NCBI GenBank assembly: GCA_001579985.1
Contig: LRSR01009654.1
Location: forward strand, 1-29,349
Reading direction: 5' to 3'
Source of the DNA: Hypsibius dujardini
Taxonomy: Eukaryota > Tardigrada > Eutardigrada > Parachela > Hypsibiidae
DNA: 29,349 nucleotides
Position numbers and translations under genes: made by a program. The notes beneath the pieces were generated by a model. The model saw nothing but the letters and a program-made list of their open reading frames with translations. It was not told the origin of the DNA and did no database searches. Positions 8,035 through 19,081 of this stretch are shown here, piece by piece (within the stretch, counting starts at the first letter, position 1; every line of letters begins with the position of its first letter).

Positions 8035-10115
8035 TCAGACGCCAGATTTTTGTTGGACAACTGTCACTGAGGCATGAAGAGATGTTGTTGATGGGCGCTC
8101 TGTTGGTTTGATCAGTAAACAGCTACCTATCAGAAGGCGTAATTGTTCACTGAAATTAGCTTCAGCAAGCCGAGTTTGGTCTGGAAATGCTCCGTTCATC
8201 ACTTGCTTCAGGAATGTTTTTGGTTTGCGTGACTCCACTTCCACTGGAGTTCCGTCTGCACTTCTCACCGTGACATTTCCTCCACTTGCCATTTCCAACG
8301 CCGTACATCCGATGCTCCAAACATCACTTGCAGGCCCAATGCGTGCTAACTTGATCTCGTCCTCATCGTCGGGGCCGAATAGGTACTCTAACATCTCGGG
8401 TGAAATATGTTTGAGGATATCCACGTTGACGTTCTTGTCAACAACCAATGTCTGAAAGTTTTCCAATGCGCCGACTTTGCAAGTAGCCTCGTCGCTAGTC
8501 AAGAGGACATTTTCGCCTCTAATGTCCCCATGGATAATTTTGTGTTGGTGTAAGTAGCGCAGCGCAGCTGTAATTTGTCGAAGATAATCCAGAATTTCTT
8601 TTTCACTTAGCTGTCTCAGCGTGCATAAAGCATTGAGAGTGCCACCTAGAAAAATATAATGTTTAAATTAATCCGAATAATATTGGAACTTATTTCCGGT
8701 TTGCTCAGCATACCAGCGCAGTATTCCATCAGGATAGTAACTTGTGGACTAGGTAAGAACATTTCTGACGGGGCGCTTTGAAGCTGACCAATCGCTTTAT
8801 ATTGAAGTATGTAGGAATTGCTAAGATTAAGCAGTTTGGTTCGTCTATCCTCCGCGATTGATGCAGACTGAAGGGTTTTCAAAGCAAATATCTCCTTGAT
8901 GTTTACTGTACTATTGTTAGTCACTACTGAAAACGTAGTGCCAAATCGGCCGCGCCCAATCATCCGGTGCCAGACGAAGGAAAGTTCTCGTACATTCGGG
9001 TCCCGAAACGATGACGAATCAGTGAAACACGGTAGTGGCCAGCCAGTCCCATGAAGCCTTGGCTGAGCTTGAACGAGAAAGTCAGCTAGTTCCCGTGCGG
9101 TCAAATTAGACTCGAAGCACTTTTCACAGAAGATAACAAGGATTTCCGGAATAGCAGGAAATAAAAGCTTTGCTTTCTTCCATCCATCCCGAATTATGGA
9201 TGAATGGGAATATTTTTCCACAAAATATCCCGTTGTGAGCATTTCAAGAACAATGATACCCACACTTTGGTGTGAAGAAGATGGCCAACGTTCACTGAAC
9301 CTTAGTAGATTACACCAATCCATCACTTTAATAGAGGTACGATCCGGCTTTACTATGATGGATTTGCTGTTAAGAAAGGCATTTATCGATCCCAGGTTAT
9401 GAAGGTAATCCAAGGCATCGAGCAATTGCAATGTGTAGCAAATTATTTCATTTGTTTCCAATTGGATTGTCCGAGACAACTCGTGGAGTGTCATTACCGG
9501 TTGATCTAAAGACAGGAGTCTGATCTAAAGTACAGACCATTTAAGTTCAAATATATTGAGCACCAGTCAAAGTACGTAGACTTGAAAATGGAAAGCTTCA
9601 AAGGGCTCTACGGTAGTTATCGAGTCCCACGTACCTGAGTTAAATTTCCAAGGTTCCATCAGAACGTAAATGTAACCTGTAGGAAGCCATTGAACACGAG
9701 TTTTCATTGGCAATTCATTGCAGTCACCCCAGCCTACCGCGTAATACCGACAGATATGTTTGTTGGAGAAGTTGCACATACGAGTTGTTAAATAACGAAC
9801 TAGATCCATAGCAGTAACTCGATCTTTGTCGTATACTAGAAAAGATGCAAACATCGCTCTTCCTAAAGTGGTCATACCCGGGCATACTCCTTCAGGTAAC
9901 TCAAGATACTTGTAGCAAATTGCAGGAAGCTTTTCATCACGAATGTTAAACTCCACAGGCAGATCCCGCACAACCTTCAGGAATATCGGGTCCAGATAAT
10001 GAGAATCTGGAGGCCTATAATCCGATTCCCAGGATCTTGGAACAAACTCCGGTTTGAGAAAGCTTATTGAAACCCGATTATCCTCGCAGACTCCCACTTT
10101 AAAACGAGGTATCAT
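8035..10115 (-). CDS. Tandem kinase-fold protein, 627 aa, probable double pseudokinase
   Basis: Exons 10115-9635, 9505-8714 and 8645-8035 join with consistent phases (481+792+611 nt, both introns phase 1 with GT-AG ends; 129 and 68 nt). Domain one (about residues 70-335) lacks a glycine loop. Its catalytic loop reads INAFLNSKS, with no catalytic Asp, and DFG is DWC (Asp223). Its activation segment is very short. Domain two (about 338-620) has a good glycine loop GRGRFG (344-349), the ATP lysine (370), HGDIRGEN (463-470) and SDVWSIGC, but the DFG Asp is Ala484. Domain two should therefore bind ATP poorly or without metal, and catalysis is doubtful. Domain two is closest to the kinase at 5312-6378. 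No membrane segment is seen. A role as a scaffold or allosteric regulator is inference. Confidence 0.8.
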
Positions 10116-10739
10116 GATGTCTGAACAGTATGGATCTCAGTAATTCAGATGACTGTATTAAACCAAACCGGCACGACTAAACTTGCGATCACTCCATGCA
10201 TATATCCAAAAAGGGTGCTACAACCACATTTTGGAGACGAGACGAAAAGTACTGTATAATTCTCGGCCTCATGGAACAATTTTTTACCCAGGGCGTGCAT
10301 TCCGCCCGTGCCTACACCGTGTGTACGTGTGTGTGTGTGCGTGTGTATGTGACATTGAGGCGGTGCTTCGCTGTCTCTTCACGCCAGGAGAATACGGTAT
10401 CGCAGTAAATTGTCAGCCAGTGTAAATAGGAAGAATACGAGATAACAAACCTTTGACCAGTTATGGATTAGATATTCGGCAACAGCTGAATGATTTACCG
10501 CTCACGTTTATCTTTTGAGTCAAGCTCCGCCCCAAAGAATATACTGTACCCATTAAGACTCAGCTTAGATTCTCAAGATGTTGCTCTTTCTAATCAGCGT
10601 TTTACCAGTGTTTTGCACAATTTGAATTTGAAGCAGACCAGTAGGTGGGTGGCATAATGTTTATGCTGTCCCATTTCCATTGAAAGAGCGCAGACTAGCC
10701 CGGCTCAATGCGGTCGTCAGTTAAGCGTTTTTGTAAAAC
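10116..10739. other. Intergenic upstream of the tandem kinase
   Basis: Promoter-side region of the - strand gene. It contains a (GT)n stretch at about 10320-10352. No coding sequence was recognised. Confidence 0.45.
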
Positions 10740-11245
10740 TTGCCGAAATTTAAACTTTTCGATACATTTGGGGATTCGCACATCATTTCGACTGCTCCAA
10801 TGAATCATCTCTGTCCAGGTCCAAGAAAGCAACGCACAAAGATATGTTTGCCGAGAAAAAAAAATGGTGTTCCATTTTCGTTCCAGAAAGCATTTAAGTT
10901 AAACTCTTTGAACTTTAAAAATTAAACTCAACTGTATAATTAGCGCAGGAATTAAAAACCTTGGCTACAACAAGTAGTAGCAAGTAAAGGTCCAACCCCC
11001 GGAGTTTGATCCGCAGAGCCAGCGCAGCACAGCAAAAGATTTCCACCAGTAGACCCTAGGGAGGTTCCTTGAGAGTCGAGCTTCCCCTAGTTACGGGTTC
11101 GGGACATCGGTCCGTAGAGATTTGTTTCAACGGCGGATTGTCTAAATAAAAGACTGGCGCAAAGAAATTGACAACGTTTTACTTCTGTGTTTATGTCTCA
11201 CCGAGTTGTGATACATCAAACATCGCTGGATTCCCTAGTACTAGT
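10740..11245. repeat. Copy 2, first block, of the duplicated IR 3' flank
   Basis: Homologous to about 2738-3125, with shared strings such as agcttcccctagttacggg and cggcggattgtctaa. It differs by small indels and about 90 bp of extra sequence near 10825-10920. Confidence 0.8.
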
Positions 11246-12320
11246 GGGGATTTGTTTTACCCTTTATTTTGACCGTATTTGCAACTTTTTAATACAGCGA
11301 AGGGCACAAATTAAGTAATTAATTAAATAATTTGTCCCTGAATTTTATTTAAGTCAAAAAGGTTGGTTGTGCGCATGTGCGATGTGTTATTTTTTGAATT
11401 ATTTGCTTTTCTCGGCAGTTATTCGTTTTTTTATGGTTTTTTTTAATGCGTCTAAGAATACATTTTCATCATGATTTATATTATTTTCGCTCAGGTTTAT
11501 TTCTTCATTTTCGATCACGTTCCAAATTACGAGCGCCTACAGACGGGCATTTCTTGGCATTTGAATAATTGGATCCTTTTAGTTTTCTTCGATTTTGATC
11601 TTCCGATGTTATCGAAACCTAGCTTCTGAAAAAATTTTGGATGCGGAAATCAAAATGGAGTTTGATTATGTTCAGATTCAAGAGATGTTACATGTTCTTG
11701 GTGCTGTTTTCCTTGCATTTCGCCCGACCGTTGGAGTTGCATGATTTCCAGGTAGATTACTTCAATTTCTCGATTGACTCTGTGCGGTTTTGTTTGCTCC
11801 TGCGTTTGCTCGGACTCCTGTCGTTTTAGGAATTAGGTTGTATTTAAAATAATAGGGTTAATTAGAAAATCAAATAGGGTTCAACAAAAATTAATATGAT
11901 TCAAAACTAAGTTAGAACAACGATTAAAGTTAGAACAACGGTTAAACGCATTAAGCAAATCTTTGGAGATCTAATCAATGTATCATTTGGATACGGCTAT
12001 CTGCAAGTTTGGCAGTTCCCGGGTTGGTCAAATTTCGCATTGCCGTCTGCCTGGCTTCACGGGCTCTTCCTTGTTTTTGCTGTTGTGTTTGATTTTATTT
12101 GCACTGATACGCGAATTAAAAAATTCTGAGATACCTGTAGCTTTTTTTAATCAAAATGGTACAATTTAGTCCTAGCGGCATAAATTTGGTCCTTTCTGCG
12201 TGTGAGCAAAATTTGCCATACGACCGACATTAAAACCGCTTAAGAGCACCGAATGTAAAACAAATTAAAACCCAAATAAAGTTCGAAAAAGGTCTCGAAA
12301 ATATATATAACTAGCATTAT
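11246..12320. other. About 1.07 kb present between the two repeat blocks only in copy 2
   Basis: In copy 1 the two blocks are about 80 bp apart; here they are separated by about 1.07 kb of AT-rich DNA. The extra DNA holds short repeats (gttagaacaacg twice near 11911-11940) and no convincing gene. It may be an insertion here or a deletion in copy 1. No clear terminal repeats were found. Confidence 0.5.
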
Positions 12321-12508
12321 TGTACTTGAGTCCGTTTTGGATTGTCAGGCAGGGCAACGCCTATGCGTTTCTGGAAAGCCCTTCCTTTAGCAGAATTAAG
12401 GAATAACTGTCCAAACTATTTTCAGGTAAAATAAATTTTGTGGAACTATTTCTTTGCTGTTTTGCCAAACACAGGCTTGATTTTATGTCCCTAACTTTAC
12501 ATTTATTT
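12321..12508. repeat. Copy 2, second block, of the duplicated IR 3' flank
   Basis: Homologous to 3207-3416, sharing ggaataactgtccaaacta and a tttctttgctgttttgcc string. It ends just before the F-box exon. Confidence 0.8.
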
Positions 12509-12541
12509 ACAAGCAAAAATAAATTTATCCCTTCCCACCAG

Positions 12542-14034
12542 TCTCAACGGGGCTGCCACATGCGACGCTCCACCAACCCGTCATTTTCTGCTCGCCGGAA
12601 CGACACCGTTTCAGGAACTCCCTTCCGAACTGCTAGTCGAGATCTTTCGCTGCACTGATCTTCGTCTACCAAGGAAGCTCTGCATGTGAGTAACAGAAAG
12701 CCGAGTTTTCAAAGCTCACGCAGCTCCACATCTGACAGCGACCTAGAGTTTAGTTCAAATCAAATTTCTAATTCTTGTACAAAATGTGTATACAGATAAA
12801 AGATTGTTTCGGGCAGCTTTGAAAGAGAATTTAATAACGAGTCATTCTTTTCACAGAAATTTTTAATCTGTCAGTAACTTGAGGCGATTTGCAGAAGCGT
12901 TATTCAGACTGGCCCCGCTTCATGTTTCTGTTAATAGAGCTTTATTTATGATGTGTTCAGAAATATATATCAGCCCTGAGATTCTGAAAGTTTTTTCACA
13001 GAATTTTGAAGTCGGACAAACTGAAAGATTTCATTTGCCCTGATTTGGCCTATAAAAATGCCAATTTTTAAAACTAACTAAAGAATGATATTTTTGGCAC
13101 TATTCCACCCAATTTCAATTTGGAATAATATCAGCAGTATTTGTTTGGAATTAAATGTGGCGGAATTAAGATTCATTTTCTGGCCCGACCGGAAACTTCA
13201 GAACCTTACTCCAGGAACGAGTCATAGCTCCGCCCCCTAACATGCCGAGCAGGTTCCGCTAATACTAATCGATTTCAAACTGAATTTTGGATAGAATGAT
13301 AGGATGTTGATTACATGTATTTCTGGAAATGGACATTTTTACAGTAGAAATCAGGGAAATTGTTTTAACAGCTTTGACATTTTGCCAAAAAAGTTTTAAG
13401 AATATCAGAGTTGAAATAAATTTCAAAACTCATCATAAGTAGGGCTCTATTAAAATAAATATCAAGCTGAGTGATTTTGAATTTGTCTCTCCGAATAAAC
13501 TCATTTTTCCCCGAAAATATCCGAATACATGTTGGTCACCAAAGTTCATAACCTTATCTCATACCTCTTATAGCACCTGGTTCGCAGGGTTCGTCGGTAC
13601 TGGAGCTTCCTGCTCCTCTCGCCGGATTGACATCCGGCGAGAATTCGAGCGCCTACCGCTTGATCCGCCAGGTTGAGCACATCAAACTGCGGCGCATCCA
13701 CACACTGGCTCCACACGTCCGCCACGATGTCGCGCGAAACGGACAGCACCTCTTCATGCCCATCCACTCCGACATAAACTTCTTCGGCCTGGCGTTCGTC
13801 ATCAAGCAGTTCCCCAACGTGACGCATTGCCGGATCCGGGCCTACACCTTGCCGCAAAGCTTGGAGACGATCCGGGCACAGCGTGACTCGATGGTTGACT
13901 GTGTGGCCTTTGGCTTCCGAATCATCACCGCCCTGGAAGCAGCAAACGCCAATGCGCACGCCTGCACCGTGGAGATTGAGGTCATCCAGCGTCAACTTCT
14001 TCCGCCGGACAGAACCTGCAGGAGCAAGGGTTGA
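12542..14034 (+). CDS. F-box protein (first F-box exon and last exon seen; middle unresolved)
   Basis: The first exon, 12542-12685, lies between acceptor cccaccag and donor GTGAGT. It encodes an F-box start: PFQELPSELLVEIF followed by a Cys and Asp-Leu-Arg-Leu-Pro. F-boxes bind Skp1 in SCF ubiquitin ligases. The last exon (about 13588-14034) is clearly coding, with strong C-ending codons over about 148 residues, and ends in TGA. It has no motif I can name and would be the substrate-side region. The first exon ends in phase 2 and the last exon's best acceptor is phase 0, so at least one exon between them is missing from this model, or the two belong to different genes. The 5' end is also not fixed. 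Confidence 0.5.
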
Positions 14035-15096
14035 TTAGTCGAGGCCTAACTCGCTTAGCGAGCCGCATTGCTAAAACTGTCTATGTTTTTCCGTAATCTC
14101 TTCGAAAAATGGGCTTTGGATATCGACACTTGCGTGAAGCTCATGCAAACATTTAATGCAACTGGGCAACGAGCCGTAACAGGCGCAGAATATCTACTTT
14201 ATGCGGTTTCGGAGTTCTAGGACTGGGCAAAACTAGACTGACTGGCCTCGGCTAAGCAAGCGTACGTTAAACTATTCCGCTTGCCTAGCTCATTGTTAAG
14301 CGCCGTCAATCATGACACAGTCCTTGGATAATTTAGCTTAATGGTCTAGCGTAGCTTAGGCTAATTTTGTTAACTTCGCTACTGGTGGGAGCTATAGCCC
14401 AGCTGTACCTTGTTTAAACTAGGCAATTAACAAATGAATTGATTCGGTTTGATTGACGACATTTACTGCGATTTTTACAATCAATTGCTAAACCTTTTCA
14501 GCCACAAAAGGGACTGAAACCGTGAACCAAAAAATATGCGATACAACAAAAAACACGAAATTTATAGATAGAACCGCGTTTCATGCTATCCCGAGCCAAC
14601 GCAAATGGCACGCCGTCATGATGCTCCAGCCTGCAATAAGTTTGAAAGTACCCTAATCAGGACCGCTAGCGACCAAAAGTGTAAACAAAAATTCAAATAC
14701 ATTGCACAAACTCACAGGCAAAGCAGGCAGATAACGGTGCAACTCAGTTAGCAATGCAATTTATGAAGAAATAAAACCGGAAAATTTTAGCGATTACAGT
14801 ACAGGCGGCCTTGACTATTCATAAGACAATGTGTGAACGATTAGGACGGGAGCGTTCGAAACTAACGAGATGAAGTTGGGAGGCTTGGTGGGATGACCAG
14901 GCGCCAGGGGGAGGAAGCCATCGAGACCACAAAGAGTGAGGGTACCGCCCACGTGCATCATTAACATGAATTAAGCCTGCCAAATTCCAGTTTGACTCTC
15001 GGTCAAGTCACCTGCGCAAGAAAGGTTACTCTAAAAATGTGAATGTTTTGGTTAGTGTCAAAAAAGGTTTGTTCCAGTTTAGGCAACGTTTTTGGG
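14035..15096. other. Intergenic, nothing recognised
   Basis: Over 1 kb with no coding frame of note. Short cttagc/taagc motifs recur near 14040-14370. No repeats with clear ends and no RNA gene were seen. Confidence 0.45.
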
Positions 15097-15385
15097 TCCA
15101 TCAGTACCGTCTCACGCAAATCGATCGGCTGGCACCCCCTCGCGTTTGGGTTTTGGTTTTGCGCAGCTTCCGCGGGTGTTTCTGTTTTGATTTTGGTGAT
15201 TGAACAAATGATATTTATCCTACAAAACTCGTGAAGAACTCGCGAGCCTATTTGTACCGAAAACGCTCGTGTAAAATAACCACTTGCGATACGGTGAGAA
15301 TGATGTCAAATATAGTCTCTACAATTGGGAGGGGGCATTGACCTTGTAGCCTAAGATAATGGGTCTAAGGGCTTACGGCCAAAGG
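15097..15385 (+). pseudogene. Truncated copy of the IR last exon and 3' flank
   Basis: About 290 bp match 2434-2720 closely. They include the M4-like helix, the C-terminal ILQNS and the stop codon (TGA in both copies), followed by shared 3' flank. The exon part upstream of the helix is missing and replaced by unrelated DNA, and the poly(A) hexamer is mutated. There is no partner exon nearby, so this is a dead fragment. Confidence 0.8.
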
Positions 15386-15515
15386 TATTGGTCAACATCG
15401 GGGAACAGAAAATGGGAAGGGACAAAAGGGGGGAAGGGGAGGGTGACTTGTAGCCTAAGCCAGTCGCAACGGTCCAGTGACTGATTGACCTGCCCGTTGA
15501 GCCTGTCAATCAATC
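15386..15515. repeat. Repeat-like sequence next to the gap
   Basis: It repeats cttgtagcctaag (also at about 15345) and carries G-rich and tcaatcaatc motifs like those in the foldback at 1684-1853. It may be half of a foldback broken by the assembly gap. Confidence 0.35.
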
Positions 15516-15595
15516 NNNNNNNNNNNNNNNNNNNNNNNNNNNNNNNNNNNNNNNNNNNNNNNNNNNNNNNNNNNNNNNNNNNNNNNNNNNNNNNN
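15516..15595. other. Assembly gap (80 N)
   Basis: A run of 80 undetermined bases. Frames read through it are meaningless. Confidence 0.99.
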
Positions 15596-16343
15596 AAGAA
15601 GCCTGCCATATCCTCACAGCTGACCTTCATCTGCTGCTGCAACGGTCCACTCATGGTGGGACAACGCTTTGAGGTTGATATTCGAAAACGTGAAAAGAAA
15701 TTTACAATTCGATTAAGTTAACATTCTCAGTAAAGCTAATAACGTTTTCGAGGAGGAACCCATAGAAAACGCCATCTGTACGTGTACGTGCAAATTTATC
15801 GAAATTTTTGCCCCGTAAAACGGATCTTCTTACTTCCGTCCTTCTGACGGGACGGTTATGTAATATATGATCAGCGCGGAGAGAGACTTCCGCCCTGCAC
15901 TTCTTTTCAGACACGCACACGGCATGGTTTCCATGTAGACTATGGCGGCGCATTTGCCCTTTCAATCGGACATACAATTAAACAACATTTTCGCATGACG
16001 CCCGGTGATCCAGTAATTCAATAAATATCCATTAAAATATGTACGGTAGACGAGATATCTTAGAATTTATGCTGGATCGAAGGGAGGCATGCGTAATTAA
16101 AAGCTCGTGAGTAAAGCAAGTCGCAGTTATTCCGGGCAAGAAGATTAAGATGCGCGCAGATAGCTTTGATCACATTCAAAGAAACGTCGGTACGCGTAGT
16201 GATGCGGTGGGGCGATTCTCGTCAACGGTAAACGGTGGAACTCCTCTAGCCACATGATAAATTGGATCTGCATCCCTTCGAGTTCCGTTCTCCTTAAGAA
16301 ATTAAAATTTCACAAAAGGAGTTTCTTAAATTTCATTCCGTAT
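15596..16343. other. Intergenic upstream of the GPCR
   Basis: No coding sequence recognised. Small hairpins exist near 15743-15772 (cgttttc/gaaaacg) and 15835-15855. The GPCR promoter should lie here, but no core element is clear. Confidence 0.45.
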
Positions 16344-16941
16344 ATGACTCGAAAGATGTCTCTTCTGGTTGTGAACAACACGACAATGTTCTACGAGCTG
16401 CACGAGGCGGGAAAAGTTCTCATCCCGTTCGGAGTGAAATTGTTCGACGTTGTTGTCTTTTTGCAGTTGTGCTTCCTCGTCCCGGGCTTCATCCTCAACT
16501 CCTGGGTCCTCTCCATCTTCCTCCGCAACCTCCGACGACACGTCACACCGTTCACGGTGTATGTATTGATGAACACGATCCTGGAGATGGCCATGACGGC
16601 GTCGGTGGCGGTGACCAGCGTGCCGCAGGTTATCCGTCGGGATTTCTATCTCAAGCCGAGCTGGTGCGACTTTTTTAAATACGCCAGTTGGACGCTTCCG
16701 TCATTGCTGATCATCCTCCACTCGGTTATTTGTTTGGACCGTTGGCTGGCCTTGCTGCGGCCGTTATGGTACCGCACCAAGACGATTAAGTTTGGATTGT
16801 GCGCGACATTCGTTGGATTTCTCTACCATCAACTCTGGTTTGTCATCAGGCAATGTTCATTCGCATTATTGCCCATAGAGAGATGTTCCTGATTCCCACA
16901 CCCAACCAATGAACAGAAAAGCAGACCGACAGATAGACGTC

Positions 16942-16983
<42 letters not shown>

Positions 16984-17550
16984 TGCTAACAGTAGTCTTT
17001 CAACAATAGGTATCTTCCGGCATTCGTCATTGACTCGCTGAAAGAAAGACGACCTAACCAGACCTGCGACACCGCCATCACCGCCATAACGTACCGAGCG
17101 ATGGTCAAGGTGTTCACCGACTTTTTACCTGAAACCGCTATCGTCTGTTCATATCCCTTTCTACTATACCGTGTCTGGCGCCGCGGGGCAGCTCGCAGAT
17201 TGGGACAGGTCCCGACGGGGCCGGCGGCAGCTGCAGCAACAGCAGCTCTCGATCCGGTGCTCATCCGGAGCGGCATCGAGATGCGACTAACGGTGTGCAT
17301 GTTGATGGTGCACATGGTATGCTGGATGCCGTACAGCATCACATCCAGCGTGTTAAACTTTTGGAAGCCCAACGAACCGTTGGTTTTGCTCTACGTGTAC
17401 TACGCCGTTTATGAATTCGGTCACATTCTGTGTCTGCTGGATCCGATCATCTACCTGCTGTACTTTCCCGGTCTGCGGAGTGCATGGTTGGCTGATATCG
17501 GGACAATACGGCGCTGTCTTCGACTTCACTCGAATGCTATCGTGCCGTGA
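16344..17550 (+). CDS. Rhodopsin-class (class A) orphan G-protein-coupled receptor, 344 aa
   Basis: Two exons, 16344-16837 and 17010-17550, join in frame through a codon for Trp165 (donor GTTTGT, acceptor caacaatag). Seven hydrophobic helices can be placed: TM1 about 35-58 (with Asn52), TM2 70-95, TM3 110-133 ending in DRW (132-134, a DRY variant), TM4 148-170, TM5 196-221, TM6 about 257-282 with CWMP (269-272) and TM7 about 289-316 with DPIIY (309-313). Cys108 and Cys184 can form the usual TM3-loop disulphide, and NNTT near the N terminus is a glycosylation site. The third inner loop has an alanine run. CWxP and DPxxY mark class A; the ligand is unknown, and a peptide is plausible. A second ATG at 16356 could be the start. 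Confidence 0.85.
16943..16981. repeat. (CAGA)n microsatellite in the GPCR intron
   Basis: About ten perfect cagа-type tetramers lie inside the 172-nt intron, shortly before the acceptor. Confidence 0.95.
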
Positions 17551-18034
17551 GACCCAAAGAGATGGTTTCGTCCTGTTTTCTTTCCTTCCTCCAGGCATGG
17601 CAGGCTGCACGCCCCAATAATGTAATAATGATATTCCGCGAGATAAACAATTTTGACAAATTCCCAATTGCTCCGCCCTCTGATCTCCCAAAAACGTTCA
17701 GCTAATGCCAATCAATTCTAAATTAAATTTTAGTTGGAATAGCATTAAAAATATTTGATAAAGGTGTTTCTTAAAAATGACATTTTTTCAACTAAATCAG
17801 ACGACGTCACTAGAAGTTGCGTTCCAATTCTAGTATTGCAAGTATTTAGATCAGCAACTTTCTGTATTATTTCTGAAAGTTTTGTTGGATTACGACCAAA
17901 AGTCTAGAAGACTTTTTTCTAGCGGAGAGAATAGTTGACGGCAGTGTCAAAGTGAATTCTGTCCAGCGACTCACACGCGTCTCAGCCATTTCATGACTAA
18001 TGATCAGACTATTTTTCTTAATTGACGTTAACAA
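17551..18034. other. Intergenic, 3' of the GPCR
   Basis: It contains a degenerate copy (about 17670-17765) of a dispersed sequence with gctccgccc and a following ccaatcaattc motif, related to sites near 13230 and 460. No gene. Confidence 0.45.
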
Positions 18035-19081
18035 CCCTACGGATAACTCTCAGACTAGATTCCAGGCTGAACACTGTATTAAGCCTGTAAAGGGGCTGGA
18101 ATCAGCTTGTTTCTAAGCTGGATACGCCCAGCCTGTCTTTTCGTCGTAATGTAGCCTAGAATACAGGCTATATTTTCGAAAATTTTCCGCCCCCCGCAAG
18201 ACAGCTCTCTTGAAAGTTTCCAACTGACGCGGGAGATCAGTTCCGTGTGCAGACCGCGTGGTTTGGTTTGCGACTGGGAATTCAGTTCAGACTTGTCTTG
18301 CTTCGCCTGGCGTTGAATAAGTTAATCTGCTGTTTTTGTTCTTAAACATTCGTGAATATCATTTCATTTTGCTTAAATTGCGACAAATTAGTATGTTATT
18401 GAATCATGCGAGTACTAGAATTATGAGAATTATCAGAGGATTTGTGTTCCTGTTTTGTTGTTGCTGTGTGGAAGATGGCTGGATCCAACGGCTGACAACG
18501 TATCGCCTTTGCCTGCTCGGTACGTGAAGTTCCCATTTCAAATTTCAATCTTATTTTCAGTTATTTTCAGCAGAGGTTTCGGATTCAGTGCTTGTAAAGA
18601 AACGTGCTTTCTATTTTTTTGCAGATCGCTCTGCAAGTCAACAACGGAAATGGGATCTCATATCTCTCGCGTTTAACCTTTCTAAACTTCGCCACCTTAC
18701 TGCTTTAACTCGAATCTCGGTCGAATATTTTGGCACTCTTGGTTCAGTTTTTTTGTTTTCAGTTTGAATGTGGCATCAGGGAATTCCCATAAATTAATCG
18801 ATCATTCCCATTGGTCTATAAAAGACACGCCTATAGGGCAATGCAATTTTCGATTGGCCGAAACCTGCTGGACTCAGGGCTGACCCATGCTAAATTCGCA
18901 TAGGGGCCCAGGCTGTATCCAGCCGGCCTTCCAGCCAGGTCAACCAGTGTCGTATAAAGCCTGGAAGTCATGGAAAAATCCAGTCTCTTCACTCAGCCGT
19001 TTTGACAGGATTCCAGCCTGTTTTAAGGTAGTCAAAACAGGCTGTATCCAGGCAGGAACCAGTCAAGTGTTATCCGTAGGG
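18035..19081. mobile_element. Candidate ~1.05-kb inverted-repeat element
   Basis: The outer ends are CCCTACGGATAAC and its exact reverse complement GTTATCCGTAGGG, and similarity continues imperfectly inward (GACT-x-G, TTCC). Both subterminal regions contain several short AGGCTG/CAGCCTG repeats in both directions. TTAA sits three bases outside each end. No transposase is inside, only short unassigned frames. The superfamily is not assigned. Confidence 0.5.

Noticed and set aside
13546-13995. 149-codon open frame on the - strand
   Set aside because: It is antisense to the last exon of the F-box gene, whose + strand frame has consistent C-ending third positions.
15485-15721. Open frames crossing the N run
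   Set aside because: They exist only because the gap bases are read as unknown residues.
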